Assembly: GCA_009840355.1 (NCBI GenBank)
Contig: VXNZ01000026.1
Span: forward strand, 36,921-100,920
Reading direction: 5' to 3'
Source: Chloroflexota bacterium
GTDB lineage: Bacteria > Chloroflexota > Dehalococcoidia > Lucifugimonadales > JADFKI01
DNA length: 64,000 nucleotides
Shown: positions 8,415 through 17,068 of the stretch, in pieces
How the letters are laid out: each line of letters opens with the position of its first letter
How positions within the stretch are numbered: the first letter of the stretch is position 1
Notes under the pieces: generated by a model
Database searches by the model: none
The model's input: the letters and a program-made list of their open reading frames with translations, nothing else
Told to the model about the DNA's origin: nothing
Position numbers and translations under genes: made by a program

Positions 8415-11156
8415 TTACCGGCGATCCAGCCTTGAAGGCATCGCGTCGTGCTGTATTCCTCTCACCTCCATGCCCTGTGTACCTGATGAGCCGCTGCTAA
8501 CTGTCAGGGTGAAGTCGCCCAGGGTCTGCGGTTCGTATGTCGTCATATCGATGTAATATACTTTGCCTCCCGTTGGCGTCCAGCTGACTTTGGAGTTAGT
8601 ATTGCCCCGCACGATGTCGTCATTCCCGGCGACAAAGACGCGACCCTCGTTTTCTTCATCCCATTCCCAAAGGAACAGCGCCGTGTCTTTGCTCGATTCC
8701 AGTGTAGCTGTCCAGGCTCCACTTCCTACGGCAGTCACCTCGAAGCCCGTGTATCGATAATATCGGGCGCCTGCCGCTAGCGGAATCCCCGTGATTTCCT
8801 CTATTCTTTCACGGCTCAATGAATAGACACACTCTTGTGTCCATGAACCCGACAATACGATGGGCAGACCGGAGGATGCCGGCACATCAATGAAGCAAGG
8901 ATCCGGCTCAGGCGTCGCCGTCGGCTCTGCAGTGGCAGTAGGCTCAGGAGTTACGCCCGGCGGCAATGGCGTCGCAGTCGGTGTGGGAGTCTGCGTCGGT
9001 GTGGGCGTCGGTTGAGAAGCGCCCAGTTCCAGCGCTGCCACCCTGCTTGTCAGCGCGTCTATGGCATTTTGCAGCGTCACGATGAGCGCTTCCAGAATTT
9101 TCACCCTGTTCTCTATTTCTGATCCATCTGGTGACTCCGGCGTAGGGCTGGGAGTGGGCGTAGAGGTGGCGGTTGGCTTCGGCGTAGGGCTGGGAGTAAG
9201 CGTCGGGGTAGCGGTTGGCTCCGGCGTAGAGCTAGGAGTGGATGTCGGGGTAGCGGTTGGCTCCGGCGTAGGGCTAGGAACGGGCGTAGCGGTGGAGGTT
9301 AGCGTGGGCGCGTCGGACGCCGGCAGGTGAGCGAAACCGTGTCCCCATATATTGTCGGCGCCTGCTGCGCCGCGTGGCGCGGCGTTGTCCTTTAGGTATT
9401 GCGCGGTCTGCTGCGGACTATACTGCGGGAAGCGCTGCCTTACGAGGGCTGCCAAGCCGGCGACATGGGGGGATGCCTGGCTCGTTCCGAAGAAGTAGCC
9501 GTTAAGATTGCGCTCTGTGCGATATGTTACCGATTGCCCGGCGTCCGCGCCCACAATGTCAGGCTTAGTTCTATCGTCGAGCGTTGGGCCTCGGCTGCTG
9601 AACGGCTCGATTATGGTGGTGTCGAATGGGTTGCTGATACTGCTGTTCCGTCCGGCAGCGCCTACTGCTAGCAGGCCGGGGTTCGAGCTTTCGGCGGGAT
9701 TGGTGATGCTATGGGCGGCTGTGTGGTGCTGCAACGCGCCCGACGCGCCCCAGGCCAGAACCTGAACCCAATTCGGCGCCTCGCCTGAGTGTTTGACCAC
9801 GGCAAGGCAGTACACGCCGTTGGGGATGTCGCCGTACCCGATTCTAATCCGTTCGAATGGGACGTCGCTCGCTCTCCCCGACTGCGCTGTAACGCTCTGG
9901 GCGACAGCATCATCGGGCAGTATGAATGTGTTGCCTGACAAGGCAACTAGATAGAGGTCCAGATCGGTGTCTGCGCCGCCCCAGGAGCCTTCCCATCGGA
10001 GCTGCGCGGTGAAGCCTTCAAGAGGATCCAGTTCGATGCGAACGCCGTTGCATTCGTCCTTCGTCGTTGCGCTGAAATCGTGAACATTGTCGGTGTCGGT
10101 GTCGGAGTAATTGCCGAACCAATTTGCCCTAGCCTGGTTTCCTGCGGCGTTGACCCAGATGATGCCGCCCCTCACGGCGGCATCAACGGTTTTCAGGGGG
10201 CTGTTGCTGTATGGCGTTGTGCCGTCACCCGGCCCATGGAATGAAAAGCCAAGCGACATGTTGACGACGTCGACGCCCTCGGACTCCATCCACTCTACGG
10301 TTTCGAGCAGGTCTCCAAAAGACCAAACATTCGCTATGTAGTAGTCGGCTTCGGGCGCGATGTCGAACGCGGCTTCGGTTACCGCCGTGCCGTGCAGCTT
10401 TGTAGATTCAGTTCTTTCCGTGGGTATGCAGTCCGTGAGGCTTGAAGTGAATACGCCGACAGCGGTATAACATCTTGCTTCCACGGTCGAGGGCAGTTCC
10501 GTTCCCATAAGTTCTGCGAAGCCTTTGAAGCCCGCGTCGATTATGCCAATCTTGACACCGCTGCCCTTGATGCCGCCGGCGTGCCACGCGGGGACTCCAT
10601 GTGCTTCCACGCCCTCGCTGACAACTGCGCCTTGTGCGGGCTGGGGAGGAATGATGGTTCGGACGCTTATGACGCCTTCTTGTTGGGACGCATCAGGCAG
10701 CAGCGACACAGGAATGTACGCCTCGATGTAGTCTGTGCCGATGTTGCGCGGAGATGCGCCGTTCTCTTCAAGCCAGTCCCATAAGTCTTGGGCGTAGCCT
10801 TCAGTGATGTAGAGAGTAACGGCGACGGATTGCTCGTCGTGGATGGGCGCGCTCGCAGCGGCGACTTGCGCGCTGAACTGGCCTGACTGCACCTGCTCGA
10901 TGATGCGGTTGAGGTCGGAGTCCATGTTGGGGTATTGGGGCGGCTTAATCTTACCCTCACTGATGGTGGCATTCTCCACGCCTTGCCCATCTACCGGCTC
11001 TGTGGCAGCTTGGGGAGTGGGAGTGCCTCCGGTCTGCGCGAGTACCGTGGGCGCGTTACCACCGGCGGAGAGCGCCAGCCAAAGAAGCCCGACAGCCGCG
11101 ATTGTCAGGCTGATCGCCGCCAACTGCTTGACTCGCCCTTGAAGGTGATTGTTCAT
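8415..11156 (-). CDS. Secreted subtilisin-like (S8) serine protease
   Basis: This 913-aa exported protease has a signal peptide (about residues 1-41, ending VLAQ) and a prodomain-like segment to about 190. The S8 catalytic domain carries D207 (IGIIDAG), H255 (LHGTAV), oxyanion-hole N340 (NAAGN) and S559 (GTSQASPHVAG). A Thr/Pro-rich linker built of TPEPTATPT units follows, interrupted by a short heptad-like segment (EIENRVKILEALIVTLQ). A C-terminal beta domain resembles PPC-type domains. Start is ATG at 11156 with GGAGGA 9 bp upstream. The linker suggests a surface-attached or secreted enzyme whose domains are held apart. No sorting or anchor motif is visible at the C-terminus. Confidence 0.9.
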   Translation of the reverse strand: MNNHLQGRVKQLAAISLTIAAVGLLWLALSAGGNAPTVLAQTGGTPTPQAATEPVDGQGVENATISEGKIKPPQYPNMDSDLNRIIEQVQSGQFSAQVAAASAPIHDEQSVAVTLYITEGYAQDLWDWLEENGASPRNIGTDYIEAYIPVSLLPDASQQEGVISVRTIIPPQPAQGAVVSEGVEAHGVPAWHAGGIKGSGVKIGIIDAGFKGFAELMGTELPSTVEARCYTAVGVFTSSLTDCIPTERTESTKLHGTAVTEAAFDIAPEADYYIANVWSFGDLLETVEWMESEGVDVVNMSLGFSFHGPGDGTTPYSNSPLKTVDAAVRGGIIWVNAAGNQARANWFGNYSDTDTDNVHDFSATTKDECNGVRIELDPLEGFTAQLRWEGSWGGADTDLDLYLVALSGNTFILPDDAVAQSVTAQSGRASDVPFERIRIGYGDIPNGVYCLAVVKHSGEAPNWVQVLAWGASGALQHHTAAHSITNPAESSNPGLLAVGAAGRNSSISNPFDTTIIEPFSSRGPTLDDRTKPDIVGADAGQSVTYRTERNLNGYFFGTSQASPHVAGLAALVRQRFPQYSPQQTAQYLKDNAAPRGAAGADNIWGHGFAHLPASDAPTLTSTATPVPSPTPEPTATPTSTPSSTPEPTATPTLTPSPTPKPTATSTPTPSPTPESPDGSEIENRVKILEALIVTLQNAIDALTSRVAALELGASQPTPTPTQTPTPTATPLPPGVTPEPTATAEPTATPEPDPCFIDVPASSGLPIVLSGSWTQECVYSLSRERIEEITGIPLAAGARYYRYTGFEVTAVGSGAWTATLESSKDTALFLWEWDEENEGRVFVAGNDDIVRGNTNSKVSWTPTGGKVYYIDMTTYEPQTLGDFTLTVSSGSSGTQGMEVRGIQHDAMPSRLDRR
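9139..9306 (-). repeat. 42-bp tandem repeats coding the Thr/Pro linker
   Basis: Units start at 9139, 9181, 9223 and 9265, each beginning GGCGTAG on the + strand. The first three are near identical and the fourth is degenerate at its end. Each unit codes 14 residues of the TPxPTATPT linker in the subtilase, so copy number probably varies in frame and changes linker length. Confidence 0.8.
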
Positions 11157-11742
11157 GGTAGAAATCCTCCATAGTGGATAATTCTCGGCCGCGCGAAATA
11201 GAGCGGAATCCGAGCTGCCGGCAATTCCACTTGAAAAGGCAATTGATGTGGTGGATGAAGAGGAAGAAGGGGAGGATTACGGATTTGTGCAACACCTATA
11301 TTCGGGAACGGGGGTAATGGTTGTCGCCGCCCACAGCAGGCTGTAAATCTTGCTGCTTTTGCTCCCGGTGTCGAACGCGGTTGGCATTGCTTTCTGCTAC
11401 CAACGGTTCACATTATCGGACTGAACAACCTTGCCGGGAACCGGCTTAGTGAATACTTCCAACTCCCTTAACTGGTGCGGCGGAGCTCTGCCTTCCTTCC
11501 GGATAGACGGCGAATAGAACCGGCGCAATTGTACCCGATTGAGTCTATCATCGATAGCGTTTTCTCTTGGATGGCATAGCATGAGAGTATGCATATACTA
11601 CGAGGAAAGGGTAGTAAAGGTGGGAATGCAATATCGAATGGAAGAGGAAGCGCATCGAGCGGAAGGAGGGTTGGCGTGTAGCTGCTGCGTCTGAGCGGTT
11701 ACGTGTGCTCCCTTATCGAAGACGCTCAGGTCTGTTGCCGAG
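11157..11742. other. Intergenic region, no supported gene
   Basis: This is about 590 bp between the subtilase start and the DUF805 gene stop, both on the minus strand. Short frames here have no recognisable family, no good ribosome site and atypical codon use. The ribosome site of the subtilase (GGAGGA) lies just upstream of 11156. I see no dispersed repeat or clear terminator. Confidence 0.5.
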
Positions 11743-12192
11743 TCATAGCGCTTCAGAAATGCCTTCGATGCCGTACTTATTCTCTCCACTATTGCCGGGC
11801 AGCGCCATGAAAACCAAGAGCAGGATGTTGTAAAGCAAGAGTATGACATAGACGAGCCAAAACAGCGTGTCGAATCCGGGCGGCGCCAGAAGGCTCACCG
11901 GCTCATAGACGAGTGAGGCGACAAAGCCCAGCGACCACCATGCGCTTCGCCCGGTGTCGTGCAGTCTGCGCACGACTACTGCCAGAGAGGGTGTGAATAC
12001 GGCAAGGACGAATGCATAAGCCAAGATGTAGGGCGCATAAGGAATGAAAGATAGAAATATGGCAGGGATTCCGACGAAAAACGCGACAATCAGAAGTGCC
12101 AGAACATACCACCAGAACTCCGAGCGGCTTGCTCGCCCCTCAAAGACTGCGTACTGCTCCATTACCCGTACAAAGTTCTGAAACAAAGCCAA
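11743..12192 (-). CDS. DUF805 family membrane protein
   Basis: This 149-aa inner-membrane protein has family signatures FEGRASRSEFWW near residue 18, VRRLHDTGRSAWW near 75 and a C-terminal PGNSGENKYG. Four hydrophobic segments are visible. TTG at 12192 is preferred over the internal ATG at 12162 because DUF805 proteins need about ten residues before the GRxSRxEFW motif, though the ribosome site is weak. The last residues EGISEAL match the last residues of the protein encoded at 12816-13118 (EGVSEAL). Function of the family is unknown. It is separated from the upstream membrane-protein operon by a terminator. Confidence 0.82.
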   Translation of the reverse strand: MALFQNFVRVMEQYAVFEGRASRSEFWWYVLALLIVAFFVGIPAIFLSFIPYAPYILAYAFVLAVFTPSLAVVVRRLHDTGRSAWWSLGFVASLVYEPVSLLAPPGFDTLFWLVYVILLLYNILLLVFMALPGNSGENKYGIEGISEAL

Positions 12193-12285
12193 AATTAGCT
12201 AACCTGATGAAAATGCCGACTTGCGCCAATCTTGATGAAGGAATGATTAAAGCATACATCAGGGTTCCCAAAAAAGACAGAGTGC

Positions 12286-12320
12286 AAAAAGCCCCCGCGC
12301 GCTGATTAGCGTTGGCGGGG
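12286..12320 (-). terminator. Rho-independent terminator
   Basis: On the minus strand a GC-rich stem (CCCCGC paired with GCGGGG, with an inner CGCT/AGCG stem around a GATT-type loop) is followed by CTTTTTG. It lies just after the stop of the last gene of the 12347-13118 operon, so it should end that transcript before the DUF805 gene. Confidence 0.7.
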
Positions 12321-12346
12321 ACATTCTTCTTTTAGCGGGAAGCCTG

Positions 12347-12442
12347 TCAGGAGTTGGCGCGTAGATAGAGCGCAACCATCAGGCAGAGCGTTGAGGTCAG
12401 CCCAAAGAATATACTCCCCACTTCCAAGAACGCAATCCACAT
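12347..12442 (-). CDS. 31-aa single-pass membrane microprotein
   Basis: Starting at ATG 12442, just after GGGAGGAAGG, the frame gives MWIAFLEVGSIFFGLTSTLC followed by a hydrophobic tail ending LYLRANS. Almost the whole protein is one transmembrane helix. The frame is open further upstream but that part is polar and unlike a signal. Position as third gene of a small-membrane-protein operon ending at a terminator supports it. No family is recognised. Confidence 0.5.
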   Translation of the reverse strand: MWIAFLEVGSIFFGLTSTLCLMVALYLRANS

Positions 12443-12519
12443 CCCATTCACCTTCCTCCCCTCCTCATTGTTCGCGTTCGATGTTGTATTCTTTCCAGTG
12501 CGATTGCAAGCAGGTTCTT

Positions 12520-12816
12520 CTAGTTCCGTCCCCTCTGCCACAGCCATATCATAGTCAGGCAGATAGCCAATGCCAGCGCTAATATGCGCGATGACAATTC
12601 TGCGCCGAAAACCGCGATTGACGAAATCTGCCGTTCAAAAAAACTGGGCATAGGAATCGCGGCGTTCAGAAGAATCAAGAGAGCGCCTACCACAACCAAG
12701 CCTAGAGAAATCACCATGCCCGCCTGTATCAGGAATAGGAAGTCCCCGATGCGAGCGAAAGAGAATCTAACCCAGCGTTTGATTTTTTCATGTGTCGTAT
12801 GCCTTATGAGCGGCAT
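12520..12816 (-). CDS. Small membrane protein, unknown family
   Basis: This 98-aa protein has two long hydrophobic segments (about residues 28-50 and 72-92) and a basic N-terminus (RHTTHEKIKRWVRF), suggesting a two-helix inner-membrane protein. Its ATG overlaps the stop of the upstream gene as TGATG, so the two are translationally coupled. A GTG directly before the ATG is an alternative start. No domain is recognised. Confidence 0.6.
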   Translation of the reverse strand: MPLIRHTTHEKIKRWVRFSFARIGDFLFLIQAGMVISLGLVVVGALLILLNAAIPMPSFFERQISSIAVFGAELSSRILALALAICLTMIWLWQRGRN

Positions 12817-13118
12817 CACAGCGCTTCGGACACGCCTTCAATTGCGCCGGCGACGAACTGGTAAGCTATGAACAGCAAGTATAAGACCAGCAGAACAGTT
12901 CCCAGCCATGCTTTGAAGTTAGTGGGGTTTGCCTTCATGGACTCCATTAGCGTGAATGTTCCAATGCCGAAAATCATTATGGATATGAGCGTGATGTCAA
13001 TATCAAAAGAGCCTGTCGCCAGTCCAAACACTATATCGATGATTATCCCAACTGCTATTAGATAGAACAGTATCTTGCAGACTAAAATGCCCCAATGGGA
13101 TTGTTTTGATTCAGACAT
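12816..13118 (-). CDS. Small membrane protein, first gene of operon
   Basis: This 100-aa protein has three hydrophobic stretches (about 13-35, 42-60 and 70-95). ATG 13118 is chosen because AGGAGGT lies 7 bp upstream; the frame extends 9 residues further without support. The C-terminus EGVSEAL echoes that of the DUF805 protein downstream (EGISEAL), possibly a shared ancestry of the ends or chance. No family is recognised. A promoter candidate precedes it at 13154-13183. Confidence 0.65.
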   Translation of the reverse strand: MSESKQSHWGILVCKILFYLIAVGIIIDIVFGLATGSFDIDITLISIMIFGIGTFTLMESMKANPTNFKAWLGTVLLVLYLLFIAYQFVAGAIEGVSEAL

Positions 13119-13153
13119 GCCAAACACCTCCTGCCGGATTCTCAAGTGCCATT

Positions 13154-13183
13154 AGATTATCCAAACAGGAGGTGTGCTGACAA
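13154..13183 (-). promoter_or_regulatory. Candidate sigma70-type promoter
   Basis: On the minus strand TTGTCA (13183-13178) and TAATCT (13159-13154) are separated by 18 bp, placing the start of transcription about 30 bp before the ATG at 13118. Confidence 0.4.
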
Positions 13184-13213
13184 TAGTTGTACTAGGTAGC
13201 CTGTTGAACCATG

Positions 13214-13891
13214 CTAACGCAAGTCTTCGTTGACTTCCTCTACCATGTCGAGCCAGCGTTCAGCTGTATCTTGTTGAGAGTGGTACGAAAGGCCTTGGCT
13301 AACCGCTCTCCGTAACTCAGAACGCCAAACTGCCTTGACTTGCCGGGAATGGCTGCTTAGGAAAGTAAGCGCCGACGCTATCGACCCAATTGAGTTTCCG
13401 TTGACGCCATTTTCAATAGCGTCCACAAGGTCTTCAAGGTTACGGCCTACATCCTTCTTTATTCGCCGGAATAGCGAAGAAGACACTTGACCTTCAATGT
13501 AACCTCTGACCAGCCTCTGGAATCCATCCGACCTGACCACCGCGTTGGCAATTTGCGTATAGCCAAACCGGGCGGGACGTCCTACCGGAATGGCTTCCAC
13601 GAGAACATCCACGCCGTAGCGCTCAATAGCATCCTCCACATCGTCATCGCCGAGTATGCCGTCCCAGTCCTTGAAGTCATGATTGCTGATAGCATAGCCC
13701 CAGTCGCCTTGGTATTTCACAATGGCGTCCATAACGACGGCATACCCGAATGTCTCGATGAGCCACTCCCAGTAGTCGCCAAACTCCCTTTCCAACTCTC
13801 TTGCGGGATTGAAAACTGCCGCATTAACCTCCGATGTGTCTTCGTTTTTTGAATCGTATATTTTCCTCTTTGCGGCTTGCCGTTGAAACAC
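13214..13891 (-). CDS. Hypothetical protein, unknown family
   Basis: This 225-aa soluble, acidic, mainly helical protein has no recognisable motif. The start is a puzzle: the GTG at 13891 sits directly after AAGGGAG with no spacing, while the frame is closed by TAG a few codons upstream, leaving only an ATT in between. The true start may be a rare codon or further inside. It has no obvious operon partner, and GC is lower here than in the neighbours, which may mean recent arrival. Confidence 0.55.
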   Translation of the reverse strand: MFQRQAAKRKIYDSKNEDTSEVNAAVFNPARELEREFGDYWEWLIETFGYAVVMDAIVKYQGDWGYAISNHDFKDWDGILGDDDVEDAIERYGVDVLVEAIPVGRPARFGYTQIANAVVRSDGFQRLVRGYIEGQVSSSLFRRIKKDVGRNLEDLVDAIENGVNGNSIGSIASALTFLSSHSRQVKAVWRSELRRAVSQGLSYHSQQDTAERWLDMVEEVNEDLR

Positions 13892-14032
13892 CTCCCTTTC
13901 AGCAATGCCGAACTAATGAACTAATACTGATGTATGGATGGTGGAACATACATTCCCATCTGTCAACCCTTTATTTCCGGCAATTTTCTACTGTTCCGCT
14001 AATTCCCCGCCCATCCGTGTTAAACTGCCATC

Positions 14033-15076
14033 ATGAAATTCGCATTATTCACCCATGTGCCCTGGCCCGAAGGTGAATCTCCGGCGCGTCTGTTCGCCGA
14101 GTGCGTGGAGCAGGCGGTGTTCGGCGAGCGGCTCGGCTTTCACAGCTTCTGGATTGCCGAGCACCACTTCTCTCGTTACAGCCTTGGCTCGTCGTCGCTG
14201 GTGCTGGCAGCGGCGATAGCGTCTCGCACGGAGCGCGTACGGCTCGGCACGGGCGTGCTCATTCCCACGCTGCACAACCCGATACGCCTCGCAGAAGACA
14301 CCGCGACACTCGACTGCGTGAGCGGAGGGCGGCTCGATGTGGGCTTCGGGCGCGGCACTTTCGGCTACGAATACGGCGGCTTTGGAGTGGACGAAGACGA
14401 AGCGCATGCGCGCTTCCGCGAGAGCGTGCGCATTGTGCAAGGCTTGTGGACGACGCAGGAGTTCTCGCACGAGGGCGAGTTCTACACGATGAACAAGCTT
14501 AACCTCGTGCCGCCGCCGCTGCAGTCGCCGCACCCGCCGATATACATCGCCGCGTCGTACACGCAGCAGACGCTAGAGTTTCTGGTGCGCAACGGGTACA
14601 AGCTTTGCATCGCCGTCGTGCAGGATACGCAGCAGTCGCTCGCGCTGTGCCAACGCTACCTGTCGATGCGCGCCGAAGAGGGCATGGAAGCCACGCTCGA
14701 CGATGTGCCGTTCTTCCGCTACTTCTATGTCGCGGAGACGGAAGAGCAGGCGCGCGCGGACACGGCATCGCACATCAACTGGATATTGGACATCATGCAG
14801 TGGCGGCGCATATTCAGCGAAAGCAGCGAAGTGCCGTACCGCATAGCGGACTGGCGCCGCGAGCGCGAAGAACTGCCGCTGAGCTTCGATTACATCAGCG
14901 ACAACCGCGCCTTCATCGGCACGCCGGAGCAGTGCGCCGCGAAGATTGCGGAACTGCAAGCGCAGGGCGTCGAGTACTTCGGCTGCAACTTCGCTATGGG
15001 CGGCATACCGCACGACAAGGTGATGCGTTCGATGCGGCTGTTCGCGGATGAGGTGATGCCGCGGTTCGCGGATTGA
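14033..15076 (+). CDS. LLM-class flavin-dependent oxidoreductase
   Basis: This 347-aa luciferase-like monooxygenase has the family N-terminus (MKFALFTHVPWPE), an AEHHF motif near residue 43, HNPIRLAEDTATLD near 80, a GRLDVGFGRG loop near 100 and a C-terminal GTPEQCAAKI. Such enzymes use reduced FMN or F420 to oxidise small organic substrates; the substrate here cannot be told. It is a close paralogue of the protein at 54737-55777. No ribosome site is visible; a TAAACT box ends 6 bp before the ATG, compatible with a leaderless message. Confidence 0.9.
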   Translation: MKFALFTHVPWPEGESPARLFAECVEQAVFGERLGFHSFWIAEHHFSRYSLGSSSLVLAAAIASRTERVRLGTGVLIPTLHNPIRLAEDTATLDCVSGGRLDVGFGRGTFGYEYGGFGVDEDEAHARFRESVRIVQGLWTTQEFSHEGEFYTMNKLNLVPPPLQSPHPPIYIAASYTQQTLEFLVRNGYKLCIAVVQDTQQSLALCQRYLSMRAEEGMEATLDDVPFFRYFYVAETEEQARADTASHINWILDIMQWRRIFSESSEVPYRIADWRREREELPLSFDYISDNRAFIGTPEQCAAKIAELQAQGVEYFGCNFAMGGIPHDKVMRSMRLFADEVMPRFAD

Positions 15077-15130
15077 CGGGCGGATACATAACATCACTAC
15101 CTGTTGGCGACTGTTCTGCGAACAACTGTG

Positions 15131-15160
15131 TTGCAAATTTAGAAACTAATGTGTTATATT
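15131..15160 (+). promoter_or_regulatory. Promoter placing a leaderless start on the nuclease gene
   Basis: TTGCAA (15131-15136) and TATATT (15155-15160) are 18 bp apart. Transcription would begin about 6-7 bp after the -10 box, at or next to the ATG at 15167. No ribosome site is present, so a leaderless transcript is the simplest reading. Confidence 0.5.
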
Positions 15161-15166
15161 GCGTGC

Positions 15167-16867
15167 ATGGGAAAAGCACAGACGACATACCAAGTACGCG
15201 CGAAGGTGTCTAAGTCCGGTCATATCTTACTCAATGAGCGGCTGGATGAGGCGCGCTTTGAGTATAACGCCACGCTTGAAGACAGGCGCAGAGCGTACAA
15301 ACTGCTTGGTTTGTCCATAAAGAAGCAAAGCGCAGGAGTTGTGAAAAACCGCGAACCTCTTAATCGTACATTATCCGAACTTCACCGTCTGGAGCACGAG
15401 CTTACTAAACTTGAAGCCGCCGATGCGGACAAACGCAAGATTGAAGAGGCTAGGCGCGCGGTAAGTAGATGGTGGCGGGACTGGCGCGACGACCGCATGA
15501 AGGAACGATGGCCGAGCGTAGCAGAAATAGAAAGTGATGATGGAAATCATTACTACGGAAAACGCTCGGACACACGACGGCTTATCAACTCAGGGCGCAT
15601 CCTGACCGAGACGCGCAATGGCAAGACACTGCTGCCTCGTCGGGCACGCGTGGGCATCATAGAGCGCGCCGACTTCGCTTACGACGGCTTCTTCCAGCGT
15701 CTCACGCGCGGATCTACTCCGGGCTTTCCGCGCTTCAAGGGCAAGGACCGTTTTCGCACAATCTCTACGAACAGCGGTGCGGAGAATTACTTGTCGTACA
15801 ATCCTCAATCGCGCAAAGGCATGGTTCGCATCAAGGGATTCCCTACGCTGCGTTTCATGTCCAAGCGCGAGTTGTCATTGGACGAACAGGGCAAGGTAGT
15901 ACAGCCGTCGCAGATAAGTATTACGCGTAAGCGCACAGGCGTGTACCTCTCGCTTACATACCCCGTCGATGTAGAGCCACAGCGTGAAGGCATGCCACAC
16001 GCGCCCATAGGCATAGACAGGGGCATCCATGCGCTTATGGCGTTTTCGGACGGTCGTCTGTCTATCCCAGGGTTGAATGAAAACGCCAAAGCGCGGCGCA
16101 AACGCAAGCGTAAGGCGCAGCGCAAAGTAAACCGTGCCGGCGTCGCCAAAGACGGCAAGGGCGGCAAGCAAGTTACATGCGGAAAGGAAGTAAGACGCAA
16201 GCGTAATCGCGGCAACGGAGAATACATCCACTTCACCAATGGCAGGCGAAAGGCAGTCGAGGCTTTGGGGCGCGTTAGTGAACGTGACACGCTGGGTCAT
16301 CGTCAACGCTTGCACCGCTACACATCGGAAATTGTCAAATCATCGGACTTCATAGCTGTCGAAAATTTGAACATCGCCAACATGACAAAATCGGCGGCTG
16401 GAGATGCGGACAATCCCGGCAAGGGCGTGTCGGCAAAGAGCGGGCTAAACCGCTCGATACTTGAACAGGGCTGGGGATACATCGCACAGATGCTGGAGTA
16501 CAAGGCTGGGAGAGCCGGTATTCCCTTTGTGAAAGTCGAACCTGCCTATACATCGCAGACTTGCGCTGTCTGTGGCGTCATAGACGCTGCGAGTCGACGC
16601 AAGCGCAGATTCGACTGCGTAGCCTGCGACTATGAGAACGACGCCGACATTAACGGCGCGATAAATGTCTTGTCCCGTGCGCTCGTTGAGCGATACGGCA
16701 GGGGTGAAGCGCAGCCGCTCATCGAGAGGCTAATCCCCTGGGAGAGCGGCAAGAATGCCCTGCGGGGTAATGATGACTCTGCTAGACTCAAGTCGAAGAC
16801 AGAAGGGCTCCCAGAATGCCGACGTCACGCGAAGGGATTGCCACGCGGTCAGTTGCGGTTGCTCTAG
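15167..16867 (+). CDS. TnpB/Cas12-like RuvC nuclease next to a CRISPR mini-array
   Basis: This 566-aa OrfB/TnpB-related protein has a helical, charged N-terminal part and an OrfB-type segment PGFPRFKGKDRFRTIS. A split RuvC domain has D284 (IGIDRG), E399 (AVENLNI) and D494 (NDADINGA) all intact. A zinc ribbon uses C466, C469, C484 and C487. A very basic stretch lies between RuvC-I and RuvC-II. It is longer than typical TnpB (about 400 aa) and near the size of small type V-U effectors. No TnpA, transposon ends, cas1 or cas2 are seen. Its stop lies 18 bp before a regular repeat array, so an RNA-guided DNA nuclease is inferred. Start ATG 15167 is favoured over 15149 because of the promoter. A plain IS605-type TnpB remains the alternative. 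Confidence 0.85.
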   Translation: MGKAQTTYQVRAKVSKSGHILLNERLDEARFEYNATLEDRRRAYKLLGLSIKKQSAGVVKNREPLNRTLSELHRLEHELTKLEAADADKRKIEEARRAVSRWWRDWRDDRMKERWPSVAEIESDDGNHYYGKRSDTRRLINSGRILTETRNGKTLLPRRARVGIIERADFAYDGFFQRLTRGSTPGFPRFKGKDRFRTISTNSGAENYLSYNPQSRKGMVRIKGFPTLRFMSKRELSLDEQGKVVQPSQISITRKRTGVYLSLTYPVDVEPQREGMPHAPIGIDRGIHALMAFSDGRLSIPGLNENAKARRKRKRKAQRKVNRAGVAKDGKGGKQVTCGKEVRRKRNRGNGEYIHFTNGRRKAVEALGRVSERDTLGHRQRLHRYTSEIVKSSDFIAVENLNIANMTKSAAGDADNPGKGVSAKSGLNRSILEQGWGYIAQMLEYKAGRAGIPFVKVEPAYTSQTCAVCGVIDAASRRKRRFDCVACDYENDADINGAINVLSRALVERYGRGEAQPLIERLIPWESGKNALRGNDDSARLKSKTEGLPECRRHAKGLPRGQLRLL

Positions 16868-16885
16868 CTCCGTATTTCCGCTAGG

Positions 16886-17035
16886 GGCAACCCCACGCGG
16901 GCGCGGATGCTTCCTGCTTCCAGTCGTACTCCATTTCCGTCGTGTAGGCAACCCCACGCGGGCGCGGATGCTTCTCCTTGAGCGAATCACCCCAATCCCC
17001 ATGACACGGCAAACCCACGCGGGCGCGGGTGCTTC
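16886..17035 (+). CRISPR. Short CRISPR array, 28-bp repeats and 33-bp spacers
   Basis: Repeats lie at 16886-16913, 16947-16974 and 17008-17035, an exact 61-bp period. The first two are identical and the third differs at two positions. The core is CCACGCGGGCGCGG, partly self-complementary (CC.CGC against GCG.GG). Spacers at 16914-16946, 16975-17007 and 17036-17068 are each 33 bp and unrelated to one another. Decay towards the right, ending in a degenerate fourth repeat, suggests that the leader side is the nuclease-gene side. Repeat and period resemble type I-E arrays (29 + 32), yet the only nuclease beside it is the TnpB/Cas12-like one. Confidence 0.8.
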
Positions 17036-17068
17036 GTATATGGGGAGAGAGGGAAGCCCCTAATTGCA

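Noticed and set aside
9061-9330. Plus-strand frame rich in Val and Gly opposite the subtilase linker
   Set aside because: It is the antisense reading of the 42-bp Thr/Pro repeats and has no independent support.
15076-16886. IS200/IS605 transposon with recognisable ends around the nuclease gene
   Set aside because: No TnpA, no terminal hairpins of the IS605 kind and no target motif could be identified by eye.
16886-17035. Repeats seen as tandem copies of the nuclease 3' end rather than CRISPR
   Set aside because: Only an 8-bp core is shared with the gene end, it is out of the 61-bp phase, and the 33-bp intervals are unrelated to each other, as spacers should be.
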